A stretch of 64,000 nucleotides of DNA, from NCBI RefSeq assembly GCF_003143855.1, contig NZ_QFRK01000008.1, positions 111,061 to 175,060 on the forward strand. The letters run 5' to 3'. The translations under genes and the position numbers were made by a program. The notes under the pieces were generated by a model. That model made no database searches, was not told where the DNA came from, and was given only the letters and a program-made list of their open reading frames with translations. Positions 27,681 to 36,972 of the stretch are shown here, piece after piece. Each line of letters begins with the position of its first letter. Position 1 is the first letter of the stretch. The stretch comes from Streptomyces sp. NWU339. Its GTDB lineage: Bacteria; Actinomycetota; Actinomycetes; Streptomycetales; Streptomycetaceae.

Positions 27681-27989
27681 GTCGAGTACGGCCTCCTGTT
27701 TCGCCGTGTTCGTTGCGGTAGGCGTGATGAGTTCACATTCGCGTCGTGCATTCCTCTTATAGAGGACTGTCGCATCCGGCGCTCACTTCCCTGTCGACGG
27801 CGCGTCTCGGCCTCGCATGCGGCTTCTCACACGTATGGCCCTCGAGGTACGGGGTAGGGCCGTGGGCCGCCGGTTCCGGTGCGGGGTCGTCTGCCCGCGA
27901 GGTCGCCGGAAAATGCCTGGCGGGGCGTCAGGCGCGGGCAGTACGATCCTGCGCTTCGGTGTCGGACGCGGAGAGGCCGGGAGGCGGTG
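27681..27989. other. 309-bp divergent promoter region (PBP / ABC exporter)
   Basis: No gene is supported. An AT-richer patch (27735-27775, with CTCTTATAGAGG) probably contains the PBP promoter. The part nearest the exporter is GC-rich with GGGAGG just before the GTG at 27990. Confidence 0.5.
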
Positions 27990-28868
27990 GTGGGCGAGGC
28001 CGGAGGTGTGGACGCGGCCGGGGGCGCGGGTGTGGGCGTGGCCGCGAGTACCGGCGTACGCCCAGGTGGGGGCTCGGTTCGGTTGTATCTGGCCGTCGTG
28101 GCCGGGGGTTTTCGGCGGTACGCGACGTACCGGGCGGCGACGGTGGCCGGGGTGTTCACCAACACCGTCTTCGGGCTGATCCTCGTGTACACGTATCTGG
28201 CGCTGTGGAACGAGCGGCCGGATCTCGGGGGGTACGGGCCGGCGCAGGCGGTCACGTACGTGTGGCTGGGGCAGGCGCTGTACGCGACGCTGGCCGTTCA
28301 GGGCGGCGGCTTCGAGATCGAACTGATGGAACGGATCCGTACGGGTGAGATCGCGATCGATCTGTACCGGCCGGCCGACCTGCAGTGGTGGTGGCTGGCG
28401 CACGATCTGGGCCGGTCGGGGTTCCAGTTGCTGGGGCGGGGGGTGGTCCCCTTCTTGTTCGGGGTGCTGGTCTTCCCGGTGGCGCTGCCCGGCGATCCGC
28501 TGACCTGGCTGGCGTTCCTGCTGACGGTGCTGCTCGCGATGGTGGTCAGTTTCGCGATCCGGTACCTGGTGGCGCTGAGCACGTTCTGGCTGCTGGACGG
28601 CACGGGCGTGATGCAGATGCTGATGATCCTGGGGCTGCTCTGCTCGGGCATGGTGCTGCCGTTGAACGTCTTTCCCGGGCTGTTCGGGGAGGTCGTGCGG
28701 GTGCTGCCGTGGGCGGCGCTCCTCCAGGGGCCGGCCGACGTCCTGATGGGCGAGACGGGCGCGTGGCGGGTCTTCGTGCTCCAGGGCGGGTGGGCGGTGG
28801 CGCTGCTGGTGACGGGACGGCTGGTGCAGTCGGCGGCGACGCGGCGGGTGGTGGTCCAGGGTGGCTGA
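27990..28868 (+). CDS. ABC-2 type permease, PF06182-like
   Basis: About 292 residues with six predicted helices. RYATYRAATVAGVFTNTVFG and GEIAIDLYRPADLQWWWLA are hallmarks of the ABC2_membrane_6 (DUF990) permeases. The start is uncertain: GTG codons at 27987 and 27990 follow GGAGG, and the second has the better spacing. The next permease begins within the last 8 bp of this gene, so the three exporter genes form an operon. The substrate is unknown. Confidence 0.85.
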   Translation: MGEAGGVDAAGGAGVGVAASTGVRPGGGSVRLYLAVVAGGFRRYATYRAATVAGVFTNTVFGLILVYTYLALWNERPDLGGYGPAQAVTYVWLGQALYATLAVQGGGFEIELMERIRTGEIAIDLYRPADLQWWWLAHDLGRSGFQLLGRGVVPFLFGVLVFPVALPGDPLTWLAFLLTVLLAMVVSFAIRYLVALSTFWLLDGTGVMQMLMILGLLCSGMVLPLNVFPGLFGEVVRVLPWAALLQGPADVLMGETGAWRVFVLQGGWAVALLVTGRLVQSAATRRVVVQGG

Positions 28869-29700
28869 CGTCGGCGGGCCGGTGCACGCCGGCGGGTTGG
28901 TTCAGGGGGTGCGCGCGTACGGGCTGATCGCGGGGATGTGGATCCGGTCGACCATGACGTACCGGGCGTCGTTCGTACTGACGACCGTGGGGTCCCTGGT
29001 GGTGACCGGGCTGGACTTCGTCGGCATCGTGCTGATGTTCTCGCACGTCGACGTGCTGGCCGGTTACGTCCTGGCCGAGGTGGCGTTGCTGTACGGCCTG
29101 TCCATGCTGTCCTTCGGGACCGCGGACCTGGTGCTGGGTTCGATGGACCGGCTGGGGCGGCGGGTGCGTGACGGCACGCTCGACACGCTGCTGGTGCGGC
29201 CGGTGCCGGTGCTCGCCCAGGTCGCCGCGGACCGTTTCGCGCTGCGCCGGGTCGCCCGCCTGCTGCAGGGGCTGGTCGTCCTGTGCTGGGCCCTCGTCTC
29301 GCTGGACGTCGACTGGACGCCGCTGAAGCTGCTGCTGATGCCGGTGACGGTGGTGAGCGGGGCGGCGGTCTTCTGCGCGGTGTTCGTGGCGGGCGCGGCG
29401 TTCCAGTTCGTGGCGCAGGACGCGTCCGAGGTGCAGAACGCGTTCACCTACGGCGGGCAGACGCTGCTGCAGTATCCGCCGACGGTGTTCGCGCAGGAAC
29501 TGGTGCGCGGGGTGACCTTCGTGCTGCCGCTCGCCTTCGTCAACTGGGTGCCCGCTTCCTATGTGTTGGGCCGGCCGTATCCGCTCGGACTGCCGGAGTG
29601 GGCGGCGTTCGTGTCGCCGGTGGTGGCGGCGGTGTGCTGCGCGCTGGCGGGGGTGGCGTGGCGGGCGGGGCTTCGTTCGTATCGGAGTACAGGGAGTTAG
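28861..29700 (+). CDS. ABC-2 type permease, PF06182-like (second subunit)
   Basis: 279 residues and six predicted membrane spans. MWIRSTMTYRASFVLTTVGS and DGTLDTLLVRPVPVLAQV mirror the first permease, so the two are heterodimer partners. The GTG start overlaps the upstream gene by 8 bp. The ATPase gene begins 3 bp after its stop. Together they should form one exporter. Confidence 0.87.
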   Translation: MADVGGPVHAGGLVQGVRAYGLIAGMWIRSTMTYRASFVLTTVGSLVVTGLDFVGIVLMFSHVDVLAGYVLAEVALLYGLSMLSFGTADLVLGSMDRLGRRVRDGTLDTLLVRPVPVLAQVAADRFALRRVARLLQGLVVLCWALVSLDVDWTPLKLLLMPVTVVSGAAVFCAVFVAGAAFQFVAQDASEVQNAFTYGGQTLLQYPPTVFAQELVRGVTFVLPLAFVNWVPASYVLGRPYPLGLPEWAAFVSPVVAAVCCALAGVAWRAGLRSYRSTGS

Positions 29701-29703
29701 CCG

Positions 29704-30738
29704 GTGGACGACGACGGTGGCGGCGGGTTCATCCTTCTCGACCGGGTCGAGAAGGTCTTCGACGTACGGAAGAAGACCGGCTTCCTGAGGCGGGAGCGGC
29801 GGCGGGTGCGGGCCGTGGACTCGCTCTCGTTCTCCGTGGCCCGCGGTGAGATGGTCGGTTACATCGGGCCGAACGGCGCGGGCAAGTCGACCACCATCAA
29901 GATGCTGACGGGGATCCTCACCCCGAGCGGCGGCCGGCTGCGGGTGGCCGGTATCGATCCCACCCGGGAGCGGGTGCGGCTGGCGCACCGTATCGGGGTG
30001 GTGTTCGGGCAGCGGACAACGCTGTGGTGGGACCTGCCGCTGATCGACTCGTACCGGTTGATGCACCGCATGTACCGGATTCCCGACGCGCGGTACCGCG
30101 CGAACCTGGAGCGGCTGGTCGAACTGCTGGACCTGCGGGCCCTGTTGGACACCCCGGTACGGCAACTGTCCCTGGGGCAGCGGATGCGCGGCGACATCGC
30201 GGCGGCGCTGCTGCACGACCCGGAGGTGCTGTACCTGGACGAGCCGACCATCGGTCTGGACGTCGTCTCCAAGACCAAGGTGCGGGAGTTCCTGCGGGAG
30301 TTGAACGCCGAGCGGGCCACGACGGTGCTGCTGACCACGCACGACCTGCAGGACATCGAGCAGTTGTGCTCGCGGGTGATGGTCATCGACCACGGCCGGC
30401 TGATGTACGACGGCCCGCTCGCCGGGTTGCACCGGGCGGGGGAGAGCGAGCGGACCCTGGTGGTGGACCTGGAGCGGGAGTTGCCCCCGATCGACGCGCC
30501 GGCGCCCGCGCGGGTGGTGCGGGTGGAGGGGCCGAGGCAGTGGCTGGCGTTCCCGGCGGCGGAGTCGGCGGCTCCGCTGGTGGCGCGGATCGCGGCGGAG
30601 TACCCGCTGGTCGACCTGTCGGTGCGGGAGCCGGACATCGAGGCGGTGATCGCGAAGATGTACGCGGAGCGGGCAGAGCAGGCGGAGCAGTCGGACGGGA
30701 CGGGGCGGGCGGACGCGGCGGGGCGGGCGGTCTCGTAG
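29704..30738 (+). CDS. ABC exporter ATP-binding protein
   Basis: A 344-residue ATPase energising the two permeases upstream. Walker A is GPNGAGKSTT, the signature is LSLGQRMRGD (a variant of LSGGQ, usual for this subfamily) and Walker B is VLYLDEPTIGLD, with the switch histidine in TTHDLQDIEQ. An approximately 85-residue C-terminal extension follows the ATPase core. GTG start 3 bp after the permease. The last ~25 residues are Ala/Glu rich and divergent. Confidence 0.93.
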   Translation: MDDDGGGGFILLDRVEKVFDVRKKTGFLRRERRRVRAVDSLSFSVARGEMVGYIGPNGAGKSTTIKMLTGILTPSGGRLRVAGIDPTRERVRLAHRIGVVFGQRTTLWWDLPLIDSYRLMHRMYRIPDARYRANLERLVELLDLRALLDTPVRQLSLGQRMRGDIAAALLHDPEVLYLDEPTIGLDVVSKTKVREFLRELNAERATTVLLTTHDLQDIEQLCSRVMVIDHGRLMYDGPLAGLHRAGESERTLVVDLERELPPIDAPAPARVVRVEGPRQWLAFPAAESAAPLVARIAAEYPLVDLSVREPDIEAVIAKMYAERAEQAEQSDGTGRADAAGRAVS

Positions 30739-30788
30739 CCCCCGGTCGCTCGTAGCCCTCGATCGGGGGACCTCGTAGGCTGCTGTGC

Positions 30789-31634
30789 ATGACCGACGAC
30801 GCAGTCCCGGACCTCCGCGCCTCCGATGCCGACCGAGAGCGGGTGGCCGCCGTCCTGCGGGACGCGCTCGCGGAGGGGCGCCTCGACATGGACGAGTTCG
30901 AGGAACGGCTGGACGCGACGTACAAGGCGCGGACCTACCGGGAACTCGAACCGATCACCCGCGATCTGCCCGCCCCGGGCGTGACGGCCCCCGCCGTCTC
31001 CCTGAGCAAGGCCCCGGAGCAGGGCGACACTTGGGCGGACCGGGTGGTCCCGGGCAGCGAGGGGACCTCGACCTGGGCCGTCGCCGTGATGTCGGGGTTC
31101 CAGCGCAAGGGCCGCTGGACGGCGCCGCGACGGTTCAACTGCTTCACCTTCATGGGCGGCGGGCAGATCGATCTGCGGGAGGCGAACTTCGCGGACCGCG
31201 AGGTCGTGATCAACGCGGTCGCGATCATGGGCGGGGTGGACGTCATCGTCCCGCCGGGTGTCGAGGTCGTCGTCCGCGGTTTCGGCCTCATGGGCGGCTT
31301 CGACCACAGTGAGGAGGGCGAGCCGGGTGACCCGGGCGCCCCGCGGGTGATCGTCACGGGGTTCGCCTTCTGGGGCGGCGTCGGCGTCCAGCGCAAGCTG
31401 GCCCGGGCGGAGAAGCAGCGGCTGCGCGAGGAACGCCGCCGCGAGAAGCTGGAACGCAAGGAACGCATGGAACGCCAGGACCGCCAGGAACACAGCCGCG
31501 AGCTCGACGCCTCCTCGTCCGGCCAGGCCTTCCTGGACCACGGAGGCCACGGGCACGGGTACGGCTCCTTCGACTCCCTGCACGGCCGACACGGCGAGGA
31601 GCAGCGCGAACCCCGCCGCGACGGCGACCGCTGA
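30789..31634 (+). CDS. DUF1707 and LiaF-like domain protein
   Basis: A 281-residue protein. The N-terminal DUF1707 (LRASDADRERVAAVLRDALA, LDMDEFEERLDATYKARTY) is followed by a repeated beta-strand domain (FNCFTFMGGGQIDLREA, VVINAVAIMGGVDVIVP) resembling cell-wall-active antibiotic response (LiaF-like) proteins. The C-terminus has a highly charged Arg/Glu helix (about residues 200-240), then a Gly/His-rich tail. TAGGCT (30776-30781) lies 7 nt before the ATG, suggesting a leaderless message. Confidence 0.85.
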   Translation: MTDDAVPDLRASDADRERVAAVLRDALAEGRLDMDEFEERLDATYKARTYRELEPITRDLPAPGVTAPAVSLSKAPEQGDTWADRVVPGSEGTSTWAVAVMSGFQRKGRWTAPRRFNCFTFMGGGQIDLREANFADREVVINAVAIMGGVDVIVPPGVEVVVRGFGLMGGFDHSEEGEPGDPGAPRVIVTGFAFWGGVGVQRKLARAEKQRLREERRREKLERKERMERQDRQEHSRELDASSSGQAFLDHGGHGHGYGSFDSLHGRHGEEQREPRRDGDR

Positions 31635-31664
31635 GCGGGCCGGACCGCACCGGCCGCCCGCTCC

Positions 31665-33032
31665 CTACAGCCGGGCCGGTGCCCCGCCCTTCAGGTCGTC
31701 CAGGTCGAAGACCTCCGCCATCCGCGCGTACCCCCGGTCACTCGGGTGGAGGTGGTCGCCCGAGTCGTAGTCGGAGCGCAGCCGGCGCGGGTCGTACGGG
31801 TCGCGCAGGGCCCGGTCGAAGTCGACGACGGCGTCGAAGACGCGCCCCGCGCGGATCTCCGCGTTGATCTGCTGCCGTACCGCCTCGCGCGGGCCGGTGT
31901 GGCCGCGGTGGCCGCCGAACGGCATCAGTGTCGCGCCGACGACCTTCAGACCGCGGGCGTGGGCCCGCTCGACGAGGGTGTTCAGGCCGCCGACGACCGC
32001 GTCCGGGTCGGCGAGGTTCCGGTCGCGCAGGATGTCGTTGACGCCGAGGACGATGACGACGACCCTGACGTTCGTACGGTCGAGGACGTCGCGGTCGAAC
32101 CGGTTCAGGCCGCTGGGGTTCTCCGGGGGGCGGCCGAGGCCGTCGGCGAGGACGCGGTTGCCGCTGATGCCCGCGTTGACGACGCCGTGGCGCGGCACGT
32201 CCCGCCCGGCCTCGACCGCGGCGCGCAGCCGGTCGGACAGGACGTCCGGCCAGCGGTTGTTGCCGCCCGTGGTGGAGGTGACGCCGTCGGTGAGCGAGTC
32301 GCCGAGGACGACGACGGTGCCGTCGGCCTCGTTGCTCAGCACGTCCAGCGCGGTCAGGTAGCGCCAGTAGGCGCTCTCCTCGGTGTACGCGGCGCCGGTC
32401 GTGTCGCGGGTGTGCTCGCCGCGGGCGGCGTAGGAGATCTGGCGGGCGCGCGGGTGGTACGTGACCGGTCCGGAGATGCTGGGGGAGTACGTGGTGACCA
32501 GGACGTCCCCGTCGTACGGGACGGCGATGCGCACGGCGTCGCTCATCACCTGGCCGCCGGCCGGGATGACGACGGCGGGGTGGCCGCCGAAGGTGAGCCG
32601 CCGCATGGTGCCGGGGAGCGCCGCCGCGGTGCCCCGGCCGGCGGAGACGGCGATCGAGGCGTGGGTGACGGTCAGCGGGGACTGCCCGTAGAGGTTGGAC
32701 AGGGTGATCCGGGCACTGGTGCCGCCGACGCTGGTGTGCACGACGTTGCGCACCGAGCGGCCCGCGAGGCCGGTCGTCTCGGTGCCGGGCTCGCCCCCGA
32801 CGGGGGAGGCGGCCCAGGAGCCGACCCAGGTGCCGGTGGAGGCGGGTGCGGCCGGGTTCTGCGGAGCGCCGTGGCCGTCGGCGAGGGTGCCGCGGTGTCG
32901 CGTACCGTCGTCGGAGGCCGCCGTGACGTAGATGGCGGCGGAAACGGCCACGATCGCGGCGACCACGGCGGCGAGCAGGGCGCGGTACTTCGCGGGCGGC
33001 GCCCCCGCGCCTCCGTCACGTCCCCGGGTCAT
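31665..33032 (-). CDS. Secreted SGNH/GDSL hydrolase
   Basis: A 455-residue protein with an N-terminal membrane or signal helix (residues about 18-38) and an extracytoplasmic beta domain to about 220. A SGNH esterase domain follows, with block I GDSLTDG, block III GVNDI and block V near the end in SGDHLHPSD supplying the Asp-His pair. The substrate (lipid, acetylated sugar) is unknown. The ATG at 33032 is preferred for its upstream AGGAGA. It diverges from the DUF445 gene across two palindromes. Confidence 0.9.
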   Translation of the reverse strand: MTRGRDGGAGAPPAKYRALLAAVVAAIVAVSAAIYVTAASDDGTRHRGTLADGHGAPQNPAAPASTGTWVGSWAASPVGGEPGTETTGLAGRSVRNVVHTSVGGTSARITLSNLYGQSPLTVTHASIAVSAGRGTAAALPGTMRRLTFGGHPAVVIPAGGQVMSDAVRIAVPYDGDVLVTTYSPSISGPVTYHPRARQISYAARGEHTRDTTGAAYTEESAYWRYLTALDVLSNEADGTVVVLGDSLTDGVTSTTGGNNRWPDVLSDRLRAAVEAGRDVPRHGVVNAGISGNRVLADGLGRPPENPSGLNRFDRDVLDRTNVRVVVIVLGVNDILRDRNLADPDAVVGGLNTLVERAHARGLKVVGATLMPFGGHRGHTGPREAVRQQINAEIRAGRVFDAVVDFDRALRDPYDPRRLRSDYDSGDHLHPSDRGYARMAEVFDLDDLKGGAPARL

Positions 33033-33084
33033 GCTGTTCTGTTCTCCTCGGACGGTGGGAGCCCGAGGCTCCGTTCGGACGATC

Positions 33085-33139
33085 CCATGATGCGTCATGG
33101 ACGAGGGGGATCCCCGGCAGGACTTCCTGCGGATCCCCC
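33085..33139. promoter_or_regulatory. Two adjacent palindromes in the SGNH / DUF445 divergent region
   Basis: CCATGA-TGCG-TCATGG (33085-33100) is a perfect short inverted repeat. Next, GGGGGATCC (33105-33113) pairs with GGATCCCCC (33131-33139), with an inner GCAGGA-CT-TCCTGC hairpin. Lying between divergent genes, they are more likely operators than terminators. Confidence 0.5.
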
Positions 33140-33255
33140 GTTGAACAGACGCCGGGAACTCCTGTTCCGTTCCGGGAGTCGGACAGGAAGGGACAATGTG
33201 TGAGGGATCACCGAACAGGTGCAGCGGGCCGGAGCAGGTGGAGCGAGTGGAGCGG

Positions 33256-34638
33256 ATGAAACGGACCGAGCGGACGAGGGCGGCGGACACCACGGACGCC
33301 GGTGCGGGTCCTGGCGCGGGCCCCGGTGCCGGCTCCGCTCCGGGTCCCGGCTCCGGCGGCGCCACGAACCGCACGATGACGACGTTCAGCGCGGCGGACG
33401 AGGAGAAGCAGCGCGGAGTGCGCCGGATGAAACTCACCGCCACCGGACTGCTGCTGTTCGTCGCCGTGGTGTACGTCCTCGCCGAATGGGCCTCCCACCG
33501 GGGCGCCGGCGCCTGGGCGGGCTATGTCGCCGCCGCGGCCGAGGCGGGCATGGTCGGCGCGCTCGCCGACTGGTTCGCCGTGACCGCCCTCTTCCGTTAC
33601 CCCCTCGGCCTGCGCATCCCGCACACCGCGATCATCCCCAACAAGAAGGACCAGCTCGGTGTCTCCCTGGGCGACTTCGTCGGCGAGAACTTCCTCTCCG
33701 AGGACGTCGTCCGCGGGCGGCTGCGCGCCGTCGGCATCGGCAACCGGCTCGGCGCCTGGCTCGCGGTGCCCGAACACGCCGACCGGGTCACCGCCGAGCT
33801 GTCGGCCGCCCTGCGCGGCGCGCTGACCGTGCTGCGCGACTCCGACGTCCAGGCGGTGGTCGGCGAGGCCGTCACGCGTCGCGCGAACGCCCAGGAGATC
33901 GCGCCCGGCATGGGCAAGATGCTGGACAGGATCGTCGCCGACGGCGGTCACAAGAAGGCCGTCGACGTCGTCGTCACCCGCGCCCACGACTGGCTCGTGC
34001 TGCACCGCGACTACGTGATGGACGCCGTGCACGGCGGGGCCCCCGGCTGGACCCCGAGGTTCGTGGACCGCAAGGTCGGCGACCGCGTCTACAAGGAGCT
34101 GCTGCGCTTCATCACCGAGATGCGCGACATGCCCACCCACCCCGCGCGCGGCGCCCTCGACCGCTTCCTCGCCGACTTCGCCTCCGACCTCCAGTCCGAC
34201 ACCGACACCCGCGCCCGGGTCGAACGCCTCAAGGGCGAGGTCCTCGGCCGCGGCGAGGTCCAGGACCTGATCGCCTCCGCCTGGACCGCCGTACGATCCA
34301 TGATCGTCTCCGCGGCGGAGGACGAGCGCAGCGAGTTGCGGCTGCGGGTACGCGCCTCACTGCTGTCGCTGGGCGCGCGCATGGCGGCCGACCCCAAGAT
34401 GCAGGGCAAGGTCGACGGCTGGCTGGAGAGCGCCGCGGTGTACGTCGTGACCACCTACCGCAAGGAGATCACCTCTCTGATCACGGACACCGTGGCGAGC
34501 TGGGACCCCGAGCACACCACGAGGAAGATCGAGGCGAACATCGGCCGCGACCTCCAGTTCATCCGCATCAACGGCACGGTCGTCGGCTCCCTGGCGGGCC
34601 TGGCCATCTACACGGTGGCGCGGGTGGTGGGGGCGTAG
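33256..34638 (+). CDS. DUF445 family membrane protein
   Basis: About 460 residues. MKLTATGLLLFVAVVYVLAE is a first membrane helix, AEAGMVGALADWFAVTALFRYPLG is the DUF445 hallmark and the C-terminus ends in another hydrophobic helix (VVGSLAGLAIYTVARVVG). The long middle is helical and soluble. The start is uncertain; ATG at 33256 has GGAG nearby, while ATG at 33376 would remove a Gly/Pro-rich head. Role unknown. Confidence 0.83.
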   Translation: MKRTERTRAADTTDAGAGPGAGPGAGSAPGPGSGGATNRTMTTFSAADEEKQRGVRRMKLTATGLLLFVAVVYVLAEWASHRGAGAWAGYVAAAAEAGMVGALADWFAVTALFRYPLGLRIPHTAIIPNKKDQLGVSLGDFVGENFLSEDVVRGRLRAVGIGNRLGAWLAVPEHADRVTAELSAALRGALTVLRDSDVQAVVGEAVTRRANAQEIAPGMGKMLDRIVADGGHKKAVDVVVTRAHDWLVLHRDYVMDAVHGGAPGWTPRFVDRKVGDRVYKELLRFITEMRDMPTHPARGALDRFLADFASDLQSDTDTRARVERLKGEVLGRGEVQDLIASAWTAVRSMIVSAAEDERSELRLRVRASLLSLGARMAADPKMQGKVDGWLESAAVYVVTTYRKEITSLITDTVASWDPEHTTRKIEANIGRDLQFIRINGTVVGSLAGLAIYTVARVVGA

Positions 34639-34683
34639 TCTCCGTCCTCCCGGGGCATGCCGACCGTGAGGAGCCGAGAAACC

Positions 34684-35043
34684 ATGACCGTCCGCAGGAT
34701 CATGCCCGACCTCCACGTCGACTCCGAGCAGGCGATGCGCGGCAGCCGCGACTTCTACGGCCTGCTCGGTTTCGAGGAGGTCATGAACATGGGCTGGGTC
34801 ATGACGCTCGCGTCCCCCGCCAACCCCACCGCCCAGATCAGCTTCTTCACCGAGGAACGCACCGGACCGGTCGTCCCCGACCTGAGCGTGGAGGTCGAGG
34901 ATGTCGACACGGTGTACGAGCAGGTGCTGGCCTCGGGAGCGGAGATCGTACGGGAGCTGCGGAACGAGGAGTGGGGCGTACGCCGTTTCTTCGTCCGCGA
35001 CCCGAACGGCCGCGTCGTGAACGTGCTGAGCCACCGGACCTGA
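34684..35043 (+). CDS. Glyoxalase/VOC-fold protein
   Basis: A 119-residue single VOC domain with FYGLLGFEEVMNMGWVMTL and VRDPNGRVVNVLSHR as paired beta-alpha-beta-beta-beta units. Members include glyoxalases, dioxygenases and antibiotic-binding proteins; the metal ligands cannot be assigned securely. AGGAGCCGAGAAACC precedes the ATG. It follows DUF445 by 45 bp, possibly in one transcript. Confidence 0.82.
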   Translation: MTVRRIMPDLHVDSEQAMRGSRDFYGLLGFEEVMNMGWVMTLASPANPTAQISFFTEERTGPVVPDLSVEVEDVDTVYEQVLASGAEIVRELRNEEWGVRRFFVRDPNGRVVNVLSHRT

Positions 35044-35124
35044 CCGGGCCCCCGGCCCGCCGGACGTGCGCGACCTGACCGGCGGGCCTGAACCCGCCGT
35101 CCGGTCCCGCCCCGGCGGACTCCC

Positions 35125-35427
35125 TCAGCCCCGCCGGTCGGCGACCGCCCACGACGCCAGCGCCACGGCCCCCGCCGCCCCGAACACCGCCGGCCAGGCG
35201 CCGACCTTCTTCGCGAGCGGATGCGACCCGGCGAAGGCGGCGACGTACGCCGCCGACAGCGCCCCCGCGGCCGTTCCTCCGGCCCGCTCCCGCCACTGCC
35301 GCGCGGCGGCGGCCCCGGCGACGGCGAGCACGACCCCGCCCAGCTCCCGCTTCCGCGTCCAGCGGGCCACGCCGTACCCGCCGACCAGTCCACTCGCGGC
35401 CAGTACCGAGCCGGGAACCTTCGCCAT
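35125..35427 (-). CDS. Hypothetical small membrane protein
   Basis: A 100-residue protein with several short hydrophobic segments (about residues 7-20, 30-42, 52-68, 78-95). No domain is recognised. Codon use on this strand is coherent and the ATG is well placed. It is convergent with the VOC gene and divergent from hsp20. The role is unknown. Confidence 0.62.
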   Translation of the reverse strand: MAKVPGSVLAASGLVGGYGVARWTRKRELGGVVLAVAGAAAARQWRERAGGTAAGALSAAYVAAFAGSHPLAKKVGAWPAVFGAAGAVALASWAVADRRG

Positions 35428-35572
35428 GTTCTGTCCTGTCTTCTGCCGCCGCGCCTGAAGGGCGGGCCCTCACAAGACTCCGAGGCTAACCCCCGGACCG
35501 GCCGTATCGCGCCCGTGGTGGGCCGAGTCGTGAGAGGGCCGTGGGTGCCGGAGCCGGGAGTTGAGTATGGGG

Positions 35573-35601
35573 TTGTCAACTTTCCTCCCGCGAGTTATAT
35601 A
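35573..35601 (+). promoter_or_regulatory. Consensus promoter of hsp20
   Basis: TTGTCA (35573-35578) and TATATA (35596-35601) are separated by exactly 17 bp, unusually close to the primary sigma consensus for this genome. The -35 lies inside the palindrome GTTGTCAAC, a possible repressor half site. Transcription would start near 35608. Confidence 0.75.
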
Positions 35602-35649
35602 AGAAGGCGTAGGGCATCGCACCTGGACCATTGATGAAAGGAGTGAGCT

Positions 35650-36075
35650 GTGATGCTCATGCGCACGGACCCCTTCCGCGAATTCGACCGACTCGCGCAG
35701 CAGGTCCTCGGCTCCACCGGCCGCCCCTCGGTGATGCCGATGGAGGCATACCGGGCAGGGGACGACTTCATCGTCCACTTCGACCTCCCCGGCATCGACC
35801 CCGAGACGATCGAACTGGACGTCGAGCGCAACGTCCTCAACGTGCGCGCCGAACGCCGTTCCCCGGCTCCCGAGAACGCGGAGCTGCTGGTCGCCGAACG
35901 TCCCACGGGCTCCTTCACCCGTCAGCTCTTCCTCGGCGAAACCCTGGACACCGAACGCATCGACGCGTCCTACGAAGCCGGCGTCCTGACCCTGCGCATC
36001 CCGGTGGCCGAACAGGCCAAGCCGCGCCGCATCCAGATCACCGGCGGCGACAGCCGCAAGCAGATCGGCGGCTGA
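35650..36075 (+). CDS. Small heat-shock protein (Hsp20)
   Basis: A 141-residue alpha-crystallin domain chaperone. The domain starts at MEAYRAGDDFIVHFDLPGID and ends at the GVLTLRIPVAE block with the dimer-contact I-P-V motif. A short N-terminal arm (MRTDPFREFDRL) precedes it. The GTG at 35650 follows AAAGGAGTGAG. The strong promoter upstream and a terminator just downstream define a single-gene heat-shock unit; a repressor such as RheA-type is a guess. Confidence 0.93.
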   Translation: MMLMRTDPFREFDRLAQQVLGSTGRPSVMPMEAYRAGDDFIVHFDLPGIDPETIELDVERNVLNVRAERRSPAPENAELLVAERPTGSFTRQLFLGETLDTERIDASYEAGVLTLRIPVAEQAKPRRIQITGGDSRKQIGG

Positions 36076-36090
36076 CAGCACGCACGGAAC

Positions 36091-36128
36091 GCGTCCCGCG
36101 GACCCCGGCCCCGGCCTCCGCGGGACGC
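36091..36128 (+). terminator. Terminator after hsp20
   Basis: GCGTCCCGCGGA (36091-36102) pairs perfectly with TCCGCGGGACGC (36117-36128) around a 14-nt loop, 15 bp after the hsp20 stop. Confidence 0.85.
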
Positions 36129-36189
36129 GCCCCCATGCCTGTCCGATGCGAGGGCGACCGAAGCCCCGAGAAGGGAGAGGAGCCACAAC

Positions 36190-36690
36190 ATGACCACGCT
36201 GACGCCGCAGAAGCCCGTGACGCCGCGTACGGAAGGGGTGATCCCCGCCCCGAACCGCGACCGCCGCACCCGCCGCGACGACGGCGGGGAGGACGGCTGG
36301 CGCGAACTGGTGGACGCGGTACGGGAGGCGGGCCGGTACCCGACGAGAGCGGAGGCGGAGAGCGTCACCCGCATCGTCCTGTCCGCCCTCGGCGGCCACG
36401 TCGTCGGCGACGAACGCGTCGACCTGGCCCGCGCTCTGCCGGAGGAGGCGGCCAGGGTGATCGCCTCCCAGATCCCGGCGACCCGACCCCTGACGGCGGC
36501 GGAGTTCGTCGACTCGCTGGCCACCCGCATCGAGGGGGCGACCCCGGCCACGGCCCGCTGGGACACCAGCTCGGTCCTGAGCGTCCTGCCGCCCCTGGTC
36601 GGTGACGCCCTGGTGACCCGCATCCTGGACCGACTGCCCCCGGGCTACGCCCTCCTCTTCGGCCGAGCGGAACTGTCCCGGGCCAAGTAG
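36190..36690 (+). CDS. DUF2267 family protein
   Basis: A 166-residue protein. A charged 40-residue N-terminus precedes two helical DUF2267 units (WRELVDAVREAGRYPTRAEA and LVGDALVTRILDRLPPGYA). GAAGGGAGAGGAGC lies upstream of the ATG. It follows hsp20 and may be stress related by context only. No enzymatic motif. The 280 bp to ureA hold no clear gene. Confidence 0.85.
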   Translation: MTTLTPQKPVTPRTEGVIPAPNRDRRTRRDDGGEDGWRELVDAVREAGRYPTRAEAESVTRIVLSALGGHVVGDERVDLARALPEEAARVIASQIPATRPLTAAEFVDSLATRIEGATPATARWDTSSVLSVLPPLVGDALVTRILDRLPPGYALLFGRAELSRAK

Positions 36691-36972
36691 CCGGCTCCGG
36701 GGCCCGCTCTCTCCGGGCCCCGGACCACTCCGCCGGTCCTCACCCCCGCCTCGCCCCGGTCGCCCTGGCCCGCGTCCGCAGCCGCGAGGCGCTCCGCCCC
36801 ACAGCGGTCAGCCCGCCCCCCCCGCATACCTCACCCACCACGGGATACAGCCACTGCCCCGAGCTCTTCAGGGGCTTCGCGAAGGTTCGCCCTGACGAGC
36901 GAAGTCAGTGACGCAACGGTGTGGGATTCAAGCTCAAGTTGCGATCGCCTCTCGCAGTACTACAAAGGAACC

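Noticed and set aside
26034..27857. A 607-codon plus-strand open frame
   Set aside because: It is antisense to the PBP, whose catalytic motifs are complete.
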